DNA from: Muribaculaceae bacterium
GTDB taxonomy: Bacteria; Bacteroidota; Bacteroidia; Bacteroidales; Muribaculaceae
NCBI GenBank assembly: GCA_016290325.1
Contig: JAEETL010000001.1
Coordinates: 124,001 to 188,000, forward strand
DNA: 64,000 nucleotides
Direction of reading: 5' to 3'
Shown: positions 9,244 through 18,711 of the stretch, piece after piece
Layout: each line of letters opens with the position of its first letter
How positions within the stretch are numbered: the first letter of the stretch is position 1
Translations under genes and position numbers: made by a program
Notes under the pieces: generated by a model
Database searches by the model: none
Seen by the model: the letters and a program-made list of their open reading frames with translations, nothing else
Told to the model about the DNA's origin: nothing

Positions 9244-10230
9244 TCAATTGTTTTGATTGATGAGGCTCACAGCCACTTTCACCATGACATCTTTCTCCTC
9301 GGTCCTGCTTTCGGCAATCATGAGTGTGAGAGCGACAAGCGTGTTATCGGCGATACGCTTTGAGCCATCTGCGCGATAAAGAATGCCATTGTTGTTAAGA
9401 AACCAAAGGAAAAGTGTAGCGGCAATTCTCTTGTTACCATCACTAAAGGAATGATTCTTAGTGACAAGGTACAAAAGCATCGCTGCTTTCTCTTCAACAC
9501 TTGGATATAGTTCCTCGCCACCGAAGGTTTGATAGATTTGGCCGATACTGCTCTTGAATGAGTCATCTTTCTCGTTGCCAAACAAACCACTGTCTCCAAA
9601 CTTGTCGCGGAGGGCACTAATCTCGTTCATCGCATTTTCGTAAGTAGCATGAAAACGTTCTTTTTGCGTGGTTTTCTCGATGGTCAAGCGCTGGTAATCA
9701 TAGTTGTCAAGGGTGTCGAGCGCGTAAGTATAGTCGGTTACGACATCAAATAGCGCTTGACTTTCATTGGTGGTCAGTAGCGGTTGGCTCTGGATTGTAC
9801 GTCCCAGCATTCCCACGAGTTGGCGTAATTCACCAACTTGCTCATGGCGGATGCGCTCGCTGATGGCATAACCCTTGATGAGGTACTGTTTGAGTATATT
9901 ATTCGCCCACTGCCTAAATCTTATACCACGTTTAGAATTAACTCGGTAACCGACCGAGATAATCATATCTAAGTTGTAATATGGAATTGTTCTTCTTACT
10001 TGACGCTTGCCTTCTGTTTGAACTTGTGCAATTTTTGCACAAGTTGACTCTCTATCAAGTTCATCAACCCTATAGATATTATTGATATGGCGCAAAATAG
10101 AAGTTCTATCGGTTTGGAACAACTCCGCCATTTGGGATTGAGAGAGCCAAACGGTTTCATTTTCAAGACGGACATCTATTTGGATCTGGCCATCATCGGT
10201 CTGATATATCACAATTTTGTTTTCTTCCAT
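9244..10230 (-). CDS. RhuM-family protein fused to a Fic/Doc domain
   Basis: N-terminal RhuM: VWLSQSQMAELFQTDRTSILRHINNIY...YYNLDMIISVGYRVNSKRGIRFRQWAN; C-terminal HSFSDGNKRIAATLFLWFL Doc-type motif. Confidence 0.9.
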   Translation of the reverse strand: MEENKIVIYQTDDGQIQIDVRLENETVWLSQSQMAELFQTDRTSILRHINNIYRVDELDRESTCAKIAQVQTEGKRQVRRTIPYYNLDMIISVGYRVNSKRGIRFRQWANNILKQYLIKGYAISERIRHEQVGELRQLVGMLGRTIQSQPLLTTNESQALFDVVTDYTYALDTLDNYDYQRLTIEKTTQKERFHATYENAMNEISALRDKFGDSGLFGNEKDDSFKSSIGQIYQTFGGEELYPSVEEKAAMLLYLVTKNHSFSDGNKRIAATLFLWFLNNNGILYRADGSKRIADNTLVALTLMIAESRTEEKDVMVKVAVSLINQNN

Positions 10231-10446
10231 TACTCATTGATTTAGCGAGAGCAAAATTAGCATTTTTTCTAAAAAGATAGCCATGTTTATGGGGTGTTGC
10301 ATGATAAAAAACACAATGGCTACGTGCCACAGGGGGCTACGCAGCCATTGCGGTGTCTTATAGCGGGAGTGTCTCGATGCTAAGGCCTATTGATGAGGCC
10401 TCTGAGTCCTCGTCGCTATTGCTCAAGCCGTTGCGGCGGGCTTGAG

Positions 10447-11217
10447 TTATTTGTTCTTGGCGTCCTCGGGAGTGATACCTACCAGCTCGGGATCGATGAG
10501 AATGCGTCCGCAGTACTCACACACGATGACCTTCTTGTGCATCTTGATCTCCATTTGGCGCTGGGCGGGGATGCGGTTGAAACAGCCACCACAGGCGTTA
10601 CGCTGAACGACAACGATGCCCAGACCATTGCGGGTGTTCTTGCGGATGCGCTTGAAAGCGGTCAAGAGTCGCTCCTCGATCTTGTTCTCCTGCTTCTTGG
10701 CTTTTTCGCGCAGGTTTTCCTCCTTGGCCTTGTTCTCAGAGACGATCTCGTTCAACTCGCTCTTTTTCTCCTCCAGAGCATGCTCGCGGTCGGTGAACAT
10801 TTCCTTGGCTTTCTCGATCTCGGCCTGGAGGGCCTCGATGCGACGTGCGGCCTCGTTCATCTTCTTCTCGGCAAGCTCGATGGTCAGGCTCTGGTATTCA
10901 ATCTCCTTGGTCAGATAGTCATACTCACGGTTGTTGCGCACATTGTCCTGATCGGCAGTGTACTTCTCGATGAGTTCCTCAGACTTTTGCTTGATTTCGC
11001 GGTTGCGAGCCATTTCGTCTTGTTGAACGGCTACCTCGTCCTCAAACTTAGTCACGCGCGTGTGCAGACCAGCGATTTCGTCCTCGAGATCCTGCACTTC
11101 CTGGGGAAGTTCGCCCCTCAGGGTCTTGATTGCGTCAATCTCAGAGAGTTTTTGTTGCAGGTCGTAAAGCGCTTTGAGTTTCTCTTCAACGGTGAGTTCT
11201 TTCTTCTGTGTTGCCAT
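10447..11217 (-). CDS. coiled-coil protein with C-terminal C4 zinc ribbon
   Basis: Long coiled coil followed by ACGGCFNRIPAQRQMEIKMHKKVIVCEYCGRIL. Confidence 0.88.
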   Translation of the reverse strand: MATQKKELTVEEKLKALYDLQQKLSEIDAIKTLRGELPQEVQDLEDEIAGLHTRVTKFEDEVAVQQDEMARNREIKQKSEELIEKYTADQDNVRNNREYDYLTKEIEYQSLTIELAEKKMNEAARRIEALQAEIEKAKEMFTDREHALEEKKSELNEIVSENKAKEENLREKAKKQENKIEERLLTAFKRIRKNTRNGLGIVVVQRNACGGCFNRIPAQRQMEIKMHKKVIVCEYCGRILIDPELVGITPEDAKNK

Positions 11218-11227
11218 AACCTTGTGT

Positions 11228-12028
11228 TTATAAATAATTTACTTGATTTGTTTCGTTTTTTGCGAAAGCGACTGCAAAGGTAGGATTTTTTTTCTGAATA
11301 ATCTCTAAAAAAATCTCTTTTGTGTAATGTTCGCTCTCATAGTGCCCGATGTCGGCGATGAGGATGCGCTGGTTGTTGTCGAGGAAATCGTGGTAACGCA
11401 TGTCGGCCGACACATAGAGTTGGGCACCCTGTTCAACGGCCTTGTCGAGCAGGAAACCTCCAGCTCCGCCACATAGCGCGAGGCGCGTGATTACGCGGTT
11501 AGCGTCACCGCTATAGCGTATGGCCCCAACCTCAAATGCTTCCTTGACGCGTTGCAGTACCTCGCGGGCGGGGGTGGGTTTGATATCGCCGATGACCCCG
11601 CATCCGGCCGTGGTGCTCGCTTGGTCGCCGTATGGGTCCACGTCATTGCCGTCAAGGAACTGCACACCAGTCATTCCCAGCTTGTCGGCCATGCGGAACG
11701 ACACGCCCTGCCACGCGCTGTCCATATTGGTGTGGGCGCTGTAGATGGTGATGTCGTGCTTGATGGCCATGGCTACGGTGCGCTCTACGGGCGTGCGGCC
11801 CATGATTTTCTTCAGGCCTCGGAAAATGAGCGGGTGGTGGGAGATGACCAGGTTGAAACCGCGGTCAATGGCCTCGGAGACCACGGCCTCGGTCGCATCG
11901 GTGCATAGCAGCACGCCAGTGATGTCGGCCTCAGGGTCGCCCACCTGGATGCCCGCATTGTCCCACTCCTCCTGCAGCCTCAAGGGAGCATATTGCTCGA
12001 TGGCATCGGTAATCTCTCTTATTCTCAT
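11228..12028 (-). CDS. Nif3-like dinuclear metal center protein (GTP cyclohydrolase 1 type 2-like)
   Basis: MRIREITDAIEQYAPLRLQEEWDNAGIQVGD...LVISHHPLIFRGLKK...IYSAHTNMDSAWQGVS; 266 aa, no large central insert. Confidence 0.9.
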   Translation of the reverse strand: MRIREITDAIEQYAPLRLQEEWDNAGIQVGDPEADITGVLLCTDATEAVVSEAIDRGFNLVISHHPLIFRGLKKIMGRTPVERTVAMAIKHDITIYSAHTNMDSAWQGVSFRMADKLGMTGVQFLDGNDVDPYGDQASTTAGCGVIGDIKPTPAREVLQRVKEAFEVGAIRYSGDANRVITRLALCGGAGGFLLDKAVEQGAQLYVSADMRYHDFLDNNQRILIADIGHYESEHYTKEIFLEIIQKKNPTFAVAFAKNETNQVNYL

Positions 12029-12030
12029 TT

Positions 12031-12110
12031 TTAGGCTTTAGGTGTTAGGCTTTAGGTGTTAGGTTTTAAGGGCTTGAATCCTAATGCCTTGAACCTAACA
12101 CCTAATGCCT
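12031..12110. repeat. degenerate heptamer array that is also an inverted repeat
   Basis: TTAGGCT TTAGGTG TTAGGCT TTAGGTG TTAGGTT TTAAGGG CTTGAAT CCTAATG CCTTGAA CCTAACA CCTAATG CCT; between aspS and the nif3-like gene. Confidence 0.85.
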
Positions 12111-12119
12111 GTTTTCAAC

Positions 12120-13901
12120 TCAAATCTTGTTCTCGGCTTTCAGGCGCTCGCGGTCAACGTCGATGTAGAGTTCATCGAGCTGAGCCTGCTCAACGGGACT
12201 GGGAGCGTCGAGCATCACATCGCGGCCACTGTTGTTCTTGGGGAAGGCGATGCAGTCGCGGATGCTGTCCAGACCAGCCATGATTGACACGAAACGGTCG
12301 AAGCCGAAGGCCAAACCAGCATGGGGAGGTGCACCAAACTTGAATGCGTTGATCAGGAAGCCGAACTGAGCCATAGCGCGCTCGGGCGTGAAGCCCAGGA
12401 TATCAAACATCTTGGCCTGCAGCTTGCCGTCATGGATACGCAGGCTACCGCCGCCCACCTCGATACCGTTGCACACGAAGTCGTAAGCCTTGGCGCGGAC
12501 GCGCTCGGGATGCTCGTCCAGCAAGGGGATGTCATCGGGGTTGGGCATGGTGAACGGGTGGTGGGTAGCCATAAGGCGCTGCTCCTCGTCGCTCCACTCA
12601 AATAGCGGGAAGTCGATGATCCACAGGCACTCAAACTTGTTCTTGTCTCTCAAGCCCAGTTTCTCGCCCATCTCGAGACGAAGTGAACACAATTGCACGC
12701 GCGTCTTGTTGGCATTGTCGCCGCTCATGATGAGCACGAGGTCACCATCATTGGCACCCATCTTGGCCTTGAGCTGTTGCCATACGGCGGGCTCATAGAA
12801 CTTGTCTATACTGCTCTTGACGGTGCCGTCGGCATTGAACTTGACGTAAACCAGACCCTTGGCACCCACTTGAGGACGCTTCACGAAGTCTACCAAGCCG
12901 TCGAGCTGCTTGCGGGTGTAGTCGGCACAACCGGGCACGCAGATGGCGCCGATGTAGGTTGCCTCGTTAAACACGGGGAAGGTGCCTGTGCCCTTGAGCA
13001 CGTCATCCACCTCGACAAACGTCATGCCGAAACGGCGGTCGGGCTTGTCGCTACCATACAGGCGCATGGCCTCATGCCAAGTCATCTGGTCGAGTTTTTC
13101 AGGTAGATCAACGCCACGAATCTGCTTAAACAGGTGGCGTGCCAGTCCCTCGAATACGTCAATCACATCTTCCTGGTCAACAAAACTCATCTCACAGTCG
13201 ATCTGAGTGAACTCGGGTTGGCGGTCAGCGCGCAAGTCCTCGTCACGGAAGCACTTGGCAATCTGGAAGTAGCGGTCAAAACCTGCCACCATCAGCAATT
13301 GCTTGAGCGTTTGGGGACTCTGGGGAAGAGCATAGAATTGTCCGGGGTTCATGCGTGAGGGCACGATGAAGTCGCGGGCACCCTCAGGGGTCGAACCGAT
13401 GAGGATGGGAGTCTCGACCTCCAAGAATCCCTTGTCGTCAAGGTAGTTGCGGATGAGGATGGCCATGTCGTGGCGCAGTTCCAGGTTCTTGCGCACGGCA
13501 TTGCGGCGCAGGTCCAGATAGCGGTATTTCATTCTCAGGTCGTCACCGCCATCGGTGTTGTCCTCGATAGTGAACGGAGGTGTAGCACTCTCACTGAGCA
13601 CGTTGAGCTTGTTGGCAATGATCTCAATCTCTCCTGTGGGCAAATTGGCGTTCTTGCTCGAGCGCTCGGCTACGGTGCCTTCAATCTGGATGACATATTC
13701 CCTGCCCAAGTGATTGGCTTGCTCACACAGGTCGGCGTCCACTTCATTGTTGAACACGATTTGAGTGATGCCATAGCGGTCACGCAGGTCCACAAAGGTC
13801 ATACCGCCCATCTTGCGGGTGCGCTGCACCCATCCTGCCAGTGTCACTACCTCGCCCACATTGGCCAGGCGAAGTTCTCCGTTAGTTTTTGTTCTATACA
13901 T
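12120..13901 (-). CDS. aspS: aspartyl-tRNA synthetase
   Basis: [44 protein letters not shown]...[23 protein letters not shown]...[17 protein letters not shown]. Confidence 0.97.
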   Translation of the reverse strand: MYRTKTNGELRLANVGEVVTLAGWVQRTRKMGGMTFVDLRDRYGITQIVFNNEVDADLCEQANHLGREYVIQIEGTVAERSSKNANLPTGEIEIIANKLNVLSESATPPFTIEDNTDGGDDLRMKYRYLDLRRNAVRKNLELRHDMAILIRNYLDDKGFLEVETPILIGSTPEGARDFIVPSRMNPGQFYALPQSPQTLKQLLMVAGFDRYFQIAKCFRDEDLRADRQPEFTQIDCEMSFVDQEDVIDVFEGLARHLFKQIRGVDLPEKLDQMTWHEAMRLYGSDKPDRRFGMTFVEVDDVLKGTGTFPVFNEATYIGAICVPGCADYTRKQLDGLVDFVKRPQVGAKGLVYVKFNADGTVKSSIDKFYEPAVWQQLKAKMGANDGDLVLIMSGDNANKTRVQLCSLRLEMGEKLGLRDKNKFECLWIIDFPLFEWSDEEQRLMATHHPFTMPNPDDIPLLDEHPERVRAKAYDFVCNGIEVGGGSLRIHDGKLQAKMFDILGFTPERAMAQFGFLINAFKFGAPPHAGLAFGFDRFVSIMAGLDSIRDCIAFPKNNSGRDVMLDAPSPVEQAQLDELYIDVDRERLKAENKI

Positions 13902-14061
13902 TTTTAGTGTGAATTATATGTTGTATTCTGTGATTACGTTGGTTTCAAACAACAAAGTTACTACTTTCTCGCCACAATTATGCCGTTTACCACCAAAAAA
14001 AATGAAATTCGCGCGTTTTGCACTTCTTATTTGGACTTTCACAAACAATTACAAACAAAAA

Positions 14062-14280
14062 ATGCTTTTTTATTTGGTACTCCGCTCAACTTGCACTACG
14101 TTGCCTGGCGGCGAAGGTAGGCTGCGTTTCGGGATTACCATCAAAAAAATAGCTTTTTTGTTTGGTACTCCGCTCAACTTGCACTACGTTGCCTGGCGGC
14201 GAAGGTAGGCTGCGTTTCGGGATTACCAATAAAAAAATGCTTTTTTTATTTGGTACTCCGCTCAACTTGCACTACCTTTG
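14062..14280. repeat. 88-bp tandem direct repeat (about 2.4 copies) upstream of tRNA-Pro
   Basis: TTTGGTACTCCGCTCAACTTGCACTAC recurs with GG at 14076, 14164 and 14252 (period 88); third copy diverges after ..CACTAC. Confidence 0.9.
14249..14280 (+). promoter_or_regulatory. Bacteroidetes-type promoter for tRNA-Pro
   Basis: TTTG (14249-14252), 20-nt spacer, TACCTTTG (14273-14280); matches the TTTG/TAnnTTTG consensus. Confidence 0.7.
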
Positions 14281-14301
14281 CACCGCTTTTTGAACAACGT
14301 T

Positions 14302-14376
14302 CGGGGTGTAGCGCAGTCCGGTTAGCGCGCCTGCTTTGGGAGCAGGAGGTCCCTGGTTCGAATCCAGGTACCCCGA
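14302..14376 (+). tRNA. tRNA-Pro (anticodon TGG)
   Basis: CGGGGTGTAGCGCAGTCCGGTTAGCGCGCCTGCTTTGGGAGCAGGAGGTCCCTGGTTCGAATCCAGGTACCCCGA; 7-bp acceptor stem, CCTGC-TTTGGGA-GCAGG anticodon arm, TTCGAAT T-loop. Confidence 0.95.
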
Positions 14377-14386
14377 CAAAGAAAGT

Positions 14387-14438
14387 AAAACACTGATGGT
14401 CAAGGTGAATTCCTATGAGCCTCAGTGTTTTTTTTAGA
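14387..14438 (+). terminator. terminator downstream of tRNA-Pro
   Basis: AAAACACTGA...TCAGTGTTTTTTTT. Confidence 0.7.
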
Positions 14439-14448
14439 TGTTATTAAG

Positions 14449-14480
14449 CGAGGGTGGACCAATATTTTGGCTCACCCTCG
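14449..14480 (-). terminator. terminator of the Omp28-like gene
   Basis: CGAGGGTG-ga-CCAA-tatt-TTGG-ct-CACCCTCG. Confidence 0.7.
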
Positions 14481-14505
14481 TTATATTCAGTTTATTGACG
14501 GGTTG

Positions 14506-16362
14506 TTATTCAGCCCATACACCTGTAACCAGGTAGTCGATAAGCATGCTCACATCATCGATATTGATTCTGCCGTCAGGATAGCAGTCGGCACCTAGGA
14601 GATTGTCGGGTGTTTCGCCATTGAGCATGCAGTCAATGATGATGCTCACGTCGTCGATATTTACTCTACCATCACCATCCACGTCGCCGCGCAGTACCTC
14701 GGGCTCGTCAAACTCGCCCAGCTTGCGCTTGTTGGCATTGGTAACATAGATGTCGTTCACAGAATTGCCAAGGGGACGGCTGATAAATGCTACGATATTC
14801 AGGTTCTCGGCCACCCAGTTGTTGGGAATGTTCACAGTGAACTCATTCTTGTAGCTGTTACCGTTCTTGTTGAGGGCAACGCCCTTAACCGAAACGAGCG
14901 CCTTGCGCAGCACACCGTTGTGGACATAGTCGTTGACCCATGAACCATTATTGTACTGGGGCGCAACGAGATTGTCCTCGGTAATATAAACCGTGAGCTT
15001 GCTATTCGTTCCCATGTATGCCTCATAGTTGGGTACCAGCTCACCGTCGATGGTTACGACCGCTTGGCGTGTGGTAGCATCAAAGGTGCTGTTCACATTC
15101 ACGGTTGCCCATGATGGTGTTTCGGCAACTTGGTCAAGGAATTGGCTGAAGATGCTTGCGCCATAGTTGGCATCGTTATAACTGAGCACGGTCCAAACTA
15201 AGTTGGGATCCTCGGGGTTTACGCCGATGGTGCGGTCAAATGAGCCTTCAGGAAAGCCGTCAATCTGCTGCATGTTGCTGATGGAGTCACCCTGGGCAGT
15301 CCTGAACACGTCGCTGCCGCTGCTCATGTTCTGGTGAACACCTACCCAAGCAATGTCGCCACGCATGTCGTTCAATGCAGCCAGTGCAGCCGAGCCGAGC
15401 GGGCAGTAGGTGCAATAGGTCGAGGTAAATTGCTCTACAAGACGCATCTGGCGAGAGAATCCGAACTCAAAGGTTTTGAAAATGAAATTGAGAGACATGG
15501 GGTTCTCTATGACTTCGCCATTGGCGGTGGCCACAGTAATGGTTAAGGTGTGTTGACCCTCGCTTAGGCCGTCGGTTGGAATGGTGCACTCAATATCAGC
15601 GTAATTGGCGGTTAAGGCACTGGGATTGGTTACTGTGCCTACATCCTCACCATCGATAGCGATTCTGAACGTGCATTGTTCGGCTGCCACTTGTGCAACA
15701 CCCAAGTTGCATGCCTGGAACTTAATCTGCAAGGGGTCTCCGATTTTAATCATTGATTTGCAGTGCAGGTTACGCATCATGATGACGTAGGCAGGGAAGT
15801 TGTCGTTCTCACAGATTAACTGCAAGCTCAAATTGCCGATCGTGTTCACACCATAGTTGGTCCAGTTATTATTACGGAAAATAAAGGAGGGGTATATGGT
15901 GCCGACATTGACTGCCGAGATTGGCTTGTTGGTCTTGGTCTGCTCATAGTCAAAACCTATGCGCAGCTTATAATCATGGGGAAGGTTGATGAGGTAGGGA
16001 GAATCGAGGGTGACGATGTTCCATCCTTCTTCTGACACTTCACAGGGCCATTCAACAACTTCTCCCAATTGGCCATTGCCATTGATGGGAATGACAAACA
16101 CACGGCTAACGGGTGTCGATTCTGACAGACCCACGCGGAAGGCGACGATTTTACTGCCCTGGAAAAGGGCGAGTTCTTCGGGTGTCAAGTCGGTAGCGAT
16201 AGGCCGCACACCCTGTAGCATTGACCTGCCCCAGCAGCCTCCTAGAGCAATGTCGTCGGTAGTGTAGTGGCCCAGCAGCAGCTGGTTGGGCCCCAATTCA
16301 ATGGCTCTCATTGCCATGGGCAAGAGTATTGCCGCAGCAAGAAGTAATAATAATTTTTTCAT
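14506..16362 (-). CDS. Omp28-related secreted protein with CxxC motif and dockerin-like C-terminus
   Basis: Signal peptide MKKLLLLLAAAILLPMAMRA; RQMRLVEQFTSTYCTYCPLGSAALAAL; C-terminal RGDVDGDGRVNIDDVSIIIDCML...INIDDVSMLIDYLVTGVWAE. Confidence 0.85.
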   Translation of the reverse strand: MKKLLLLLAAAILLPMAMRAIELGPNQLLLGHYTTDDIALGGCWGRSMLQGVRPIATDLTPEELALFQGSKIVAFRVGLSESTPVSRVFVIPINGNGQLGEVVEWPCEVSEEGWNIVTLDSPYLINLPHDYKLRIGFDYEQTKTNKPISAVNVGTIYPSFIFRNNNWTNYGVNTIGNLSLQLICENDNFPAYVIMMRNLHCKSMIKIGDPLQIKFQACNLGVAQVAAEQCTFRIAIDGEDVGTVTNPSALTANYADIECTIPTDGLSEGQHTLTITVATANGEVIENPMSLNFIFKTFEFGFSRQMRLVEQFTSTYCTYCPLGSAALAALNDMRGDIAWVGVHQNMSSGSDVFRTAQGDSISNMQQIDGFPEGSFDRTIGVNPEDPNLVWTVLSYNDANYGASIFSQFLDQVAETPSWATVNVNSTFDATTRQAVVTIDGELVPNYEAYMGTNSKLTVYITEDNLVAPQYNNGSWVNDYVHNGVLRKALVSVKGVALNKNGNSYKNEFTVNIPNNWVAENLNIVAFISRPLGNSVNDIYVTNANKRKLGEFDEPEVLRGDVDGDGRVNIDDVSIIIDCMLNGETPDNLLGADCYPDGRINIDDVSMLIDYLVTGVWAE

Positions 16363-16542
16363 AATACTGAACAATTAATAATATTAATAATGTAGGTAAT
16401 AAATGTTGATTAAATTCAATTTTGGTCAATTCTAATGCTGTTGTGATAAACGATGCACAAAGTTATGTTTTTTTTGAAAACAACATGGGAAAATGACGTT
16501 TTTTAACTTTAAGGCAACTTTTTGTGTCGGATAAAATAAAAA

Positions 16543-16567
16543 CAGGACTCCGTGGTTAGGAGTCCTG
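16543..16567 (-). terminator. terminator downstream of the second Omp28-like gene
   Basis: CAGGACTCC-gtggtta-GGAGTCCTG. Confidence 0.7.
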
Positions 16568-16592
16568 CATTGAAAAAGTTTAAAGTTTTGTT

Positions 16593-18554
16593 TTAATCGG
16601 TCCAAACGCCACTCAAGAGGTAATCAACGAGAGCGCTTACGTCACCGATGCTAATGTTCTGGTCAAGGTTGCAGTCGGCCTCGTCGGGAGCCTCAGCACC
16701 GCTAAGCAGGATGTCGACGAGTGTGCTAAGGTCGGCAATGTTGACGTAGCCGTTAAGATCCACATCACCACGTATGATTGAAGGCTCGTCAAACTCGCCC
16801 AGTTTGCGCTTGTTGGCCTGGTTGACATACATGTCGGTGTAAACACCGGTAGCACCATTAGCCAGCGGGCGGCTGATGAAGGCAATAACGTCCATCTTGT
16901 CACTCTTCCAGTTCGAAGGAAGCGTGTAGGTGAACTCGTTCTTGAAGGTATCACCAGTGATGTTGAGGGCGTTACCGAATTCCGAGTCAAGAGCCACACG
17001 CAGGACATGGTCGTGCTGATACTGTTGAACCCATGTGCCCTGATTGAGCTGGCGGTAAACAATGCTGTCCTCGGTCAGGTAGACGGTAAGCTTAGCGTCT
17101 TCACCCATGAGAGAGGTAAAGCCTGGAGCGAGTTGGCCATCGATAGTAATCGTTGCGACACGGGTTGCATCATCAATCTTAGAATTGATATTGATGGTTG
17201 CAAATGACAGAGTTTGAGCCAGATAGTCCAAGAAGTTGCTGAGTTCCTGAGCTACCATCTGCTGATATTGTTCGTTATAACCAATGCCTACAGCGATGTT
17301 CTTGTCATCTTCCCAACCAACAGAACGGTCAAATGCGGCATAGGGCCAGCCACCTGCACCCATATAGTTGAACAACGTCTCACACTGGGACGTATTGCAC
17401 GGGTCAGTAGTGCTCTGGTTGCCGTGGATGGCTACCATGGCGATATCGTCGCGCAGGCCCATAAGGGTCTTAAGCATGTTAGCGCCAAGCGGGCAGTAGG
17501 TGCATGAGTTGGAGGTGAACTCTTCAATGAGATGCATCTGGCGCTCGAAACCGCTCTCATAAATGGCGAACGTGATGCTCTTGGATGCCGGGTTCTCAAC
17601 AGGCTCGCCAAAGAGGGAGTTGACAGTAATGGTCAAGGTGTGCTTGCCGAGAGCCAACCCTTGAGAGGAGATATATCCATAGATGTCGCTAAATTCTCTG
17701 GTCACTGCCTCGGTGTTGCTGACGGTGGTGACAAGGTTGCCATCGATGTAAATGTCATAGGTGCAAGCTCCAGCTTCAATGCTTGAGGCAACGCCTGCAT
17801 TGCGGGTTGCAAAGAGGTAGTAAATATCATCTCCTGTGTGGATAAAGTTGGGAACATAAAGGTCGTTCAAGGCAATGATGTAATCGGGGAAGTTCTCGCT
17901 CTCAACAATACACTGAACACCCAGGTTACCATAAGAATCCAGTCCAACGTTCTGCCAGGAACCATTATAGAGAATATAGCTTGGATAGATTTCCCCGACT
18001 TCCACAGCTGAGATGGGATAGTTGCTGCTGGTTTGCCTGTAGTCGAAGCCAATCATGAGGCTGTAGTTGGCATCCAGGTTGATCTCATAGGGTGTGGAAA
18101 GCGTAATCTCGTTCCAACCCACCGAGTTGACACTGCAATTCCACGCGGTGGTGAGCCCATAGTTACCCGATGGGGAAACTGGAGTAACAAACACGCGAGA
18201 CACTGTTGTGGATGCTGACAGAGCCACACGGAACTTCACGATTTGACCACCCTGGAATGTTGCCAGTTCATCGGGAGTGAGGATCGTACCAATGGATATC
18301 GTTCCGGGAAGGCCGGTGATGCCCAAACCGTCGGTCGCATAGTCGTCGGTGTCATAGTGACCCATGATCATCTGGTTCTCGCCAAGGTTGGCACGTGCAG
18401 GAGTCATCAAGCGGGTGCTTTGACCCTTGTGGCCGGTGAAGTTCTTAAGCGCATAGGGCGCATGTTGTAACGTCAGTTCGCCGTTGCCGAGCAACTGGGC
18501 TGACATGGCCATGGAACAAAGCATGGCGGCTAAAAGCAATAAAGTTTTTCTCAT
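16593..18554 (-). CDS. Omp28-related secreted protein, paralogue of the preceding ORF, dockerin-like C-terminus
   Basis: RQMHLIEEFTSNSCTYCPLGANML; same N-terminal domain (MGHYDTDDYAT / LGHYTTDDIAL); C-terminal RGDVDLNGYVNIADLSTLVDILLSG...ISIGDVSALVDYLLSGVWTD. Confidence 0.85.
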   Translation of the reverse strand: MRKTLLLLAAMLCSMAMSAQLLGNGELTLQHAPYALKNFTGHKGQSTRLMTPARANLGENQMIMGHYDTDDYATDGLGITGLPGTISIGTILTPDELATFQGGQIVKFRVALSASTTVSRVFVTPVSPSGNYGLTTAWNCSVNSVGWNEITLSTPYEINLDANYSLMIGFDYRQTSSNYPISAVEVGEIYPSYILYNGSWQNVGLDSYGNLGVQCIVESENFPDYIIALNDLYVPNFIHTGDDIYYLFATRNAGVASSIEAGACTYDIYIDGNLVTTVSNTEAVTREFSDIYGYISSQGLALGKHTLTITVNSLFGEPVENPASKSITFAIYESGFERQMHLIEEFTSNSCTYCPLGANMLKTLMGLRDDIAMVAIHGNQSTTDPCNTSQCETLFNYMGAGGWPYAAFDRSVGWEDDKNIAVGIGYNEQYQQMVAQELSNFLDYLAQTLSFATININSKIDDATRVATITIDGQLAPGFTSLMGEDAKLTVYLTEDSIVYRQLNQGTWVQQYQHDHVLRVALDSEFGNALNITGDTFKNEFTYTLPSNWKSDKMDVIAFISRPLANGATGVYTDMYVNQANKRKLGEFDEPSIIRGDVDLNGYVNIADLSTLVDILLSGAEAPDEADCNLDQNISIGDVSALVDYLLSGVWTD

Positions 18555-18711
18555 AATAAAATAATGATTAAAATAAATGAAAAATGGTTAGTATTGTCCT
18601 TTTCTATAATTAGCGGTTTATTGGGTTGTAATTTGCCACAAATATAACATGATTATTTGGTTCTTACCAAACAATCATAAGGGAAATTGTAAAATTCCTT
18701 GCTTTTTGTAA

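Noticed and set aside
10390-11283. 297-aa Leu-rich ORF on the plus strand
   Set aside because: Antisense to the convincing zinc-ribbon coiled-coil protein; Leu/Val richness reflects antisense GAG/AAG codons.
14062-14280. 88-bp repeats as a CRISPR array
   Set aside because: Only 2.4 copies with no unique spacers; contiguous direct repeats.
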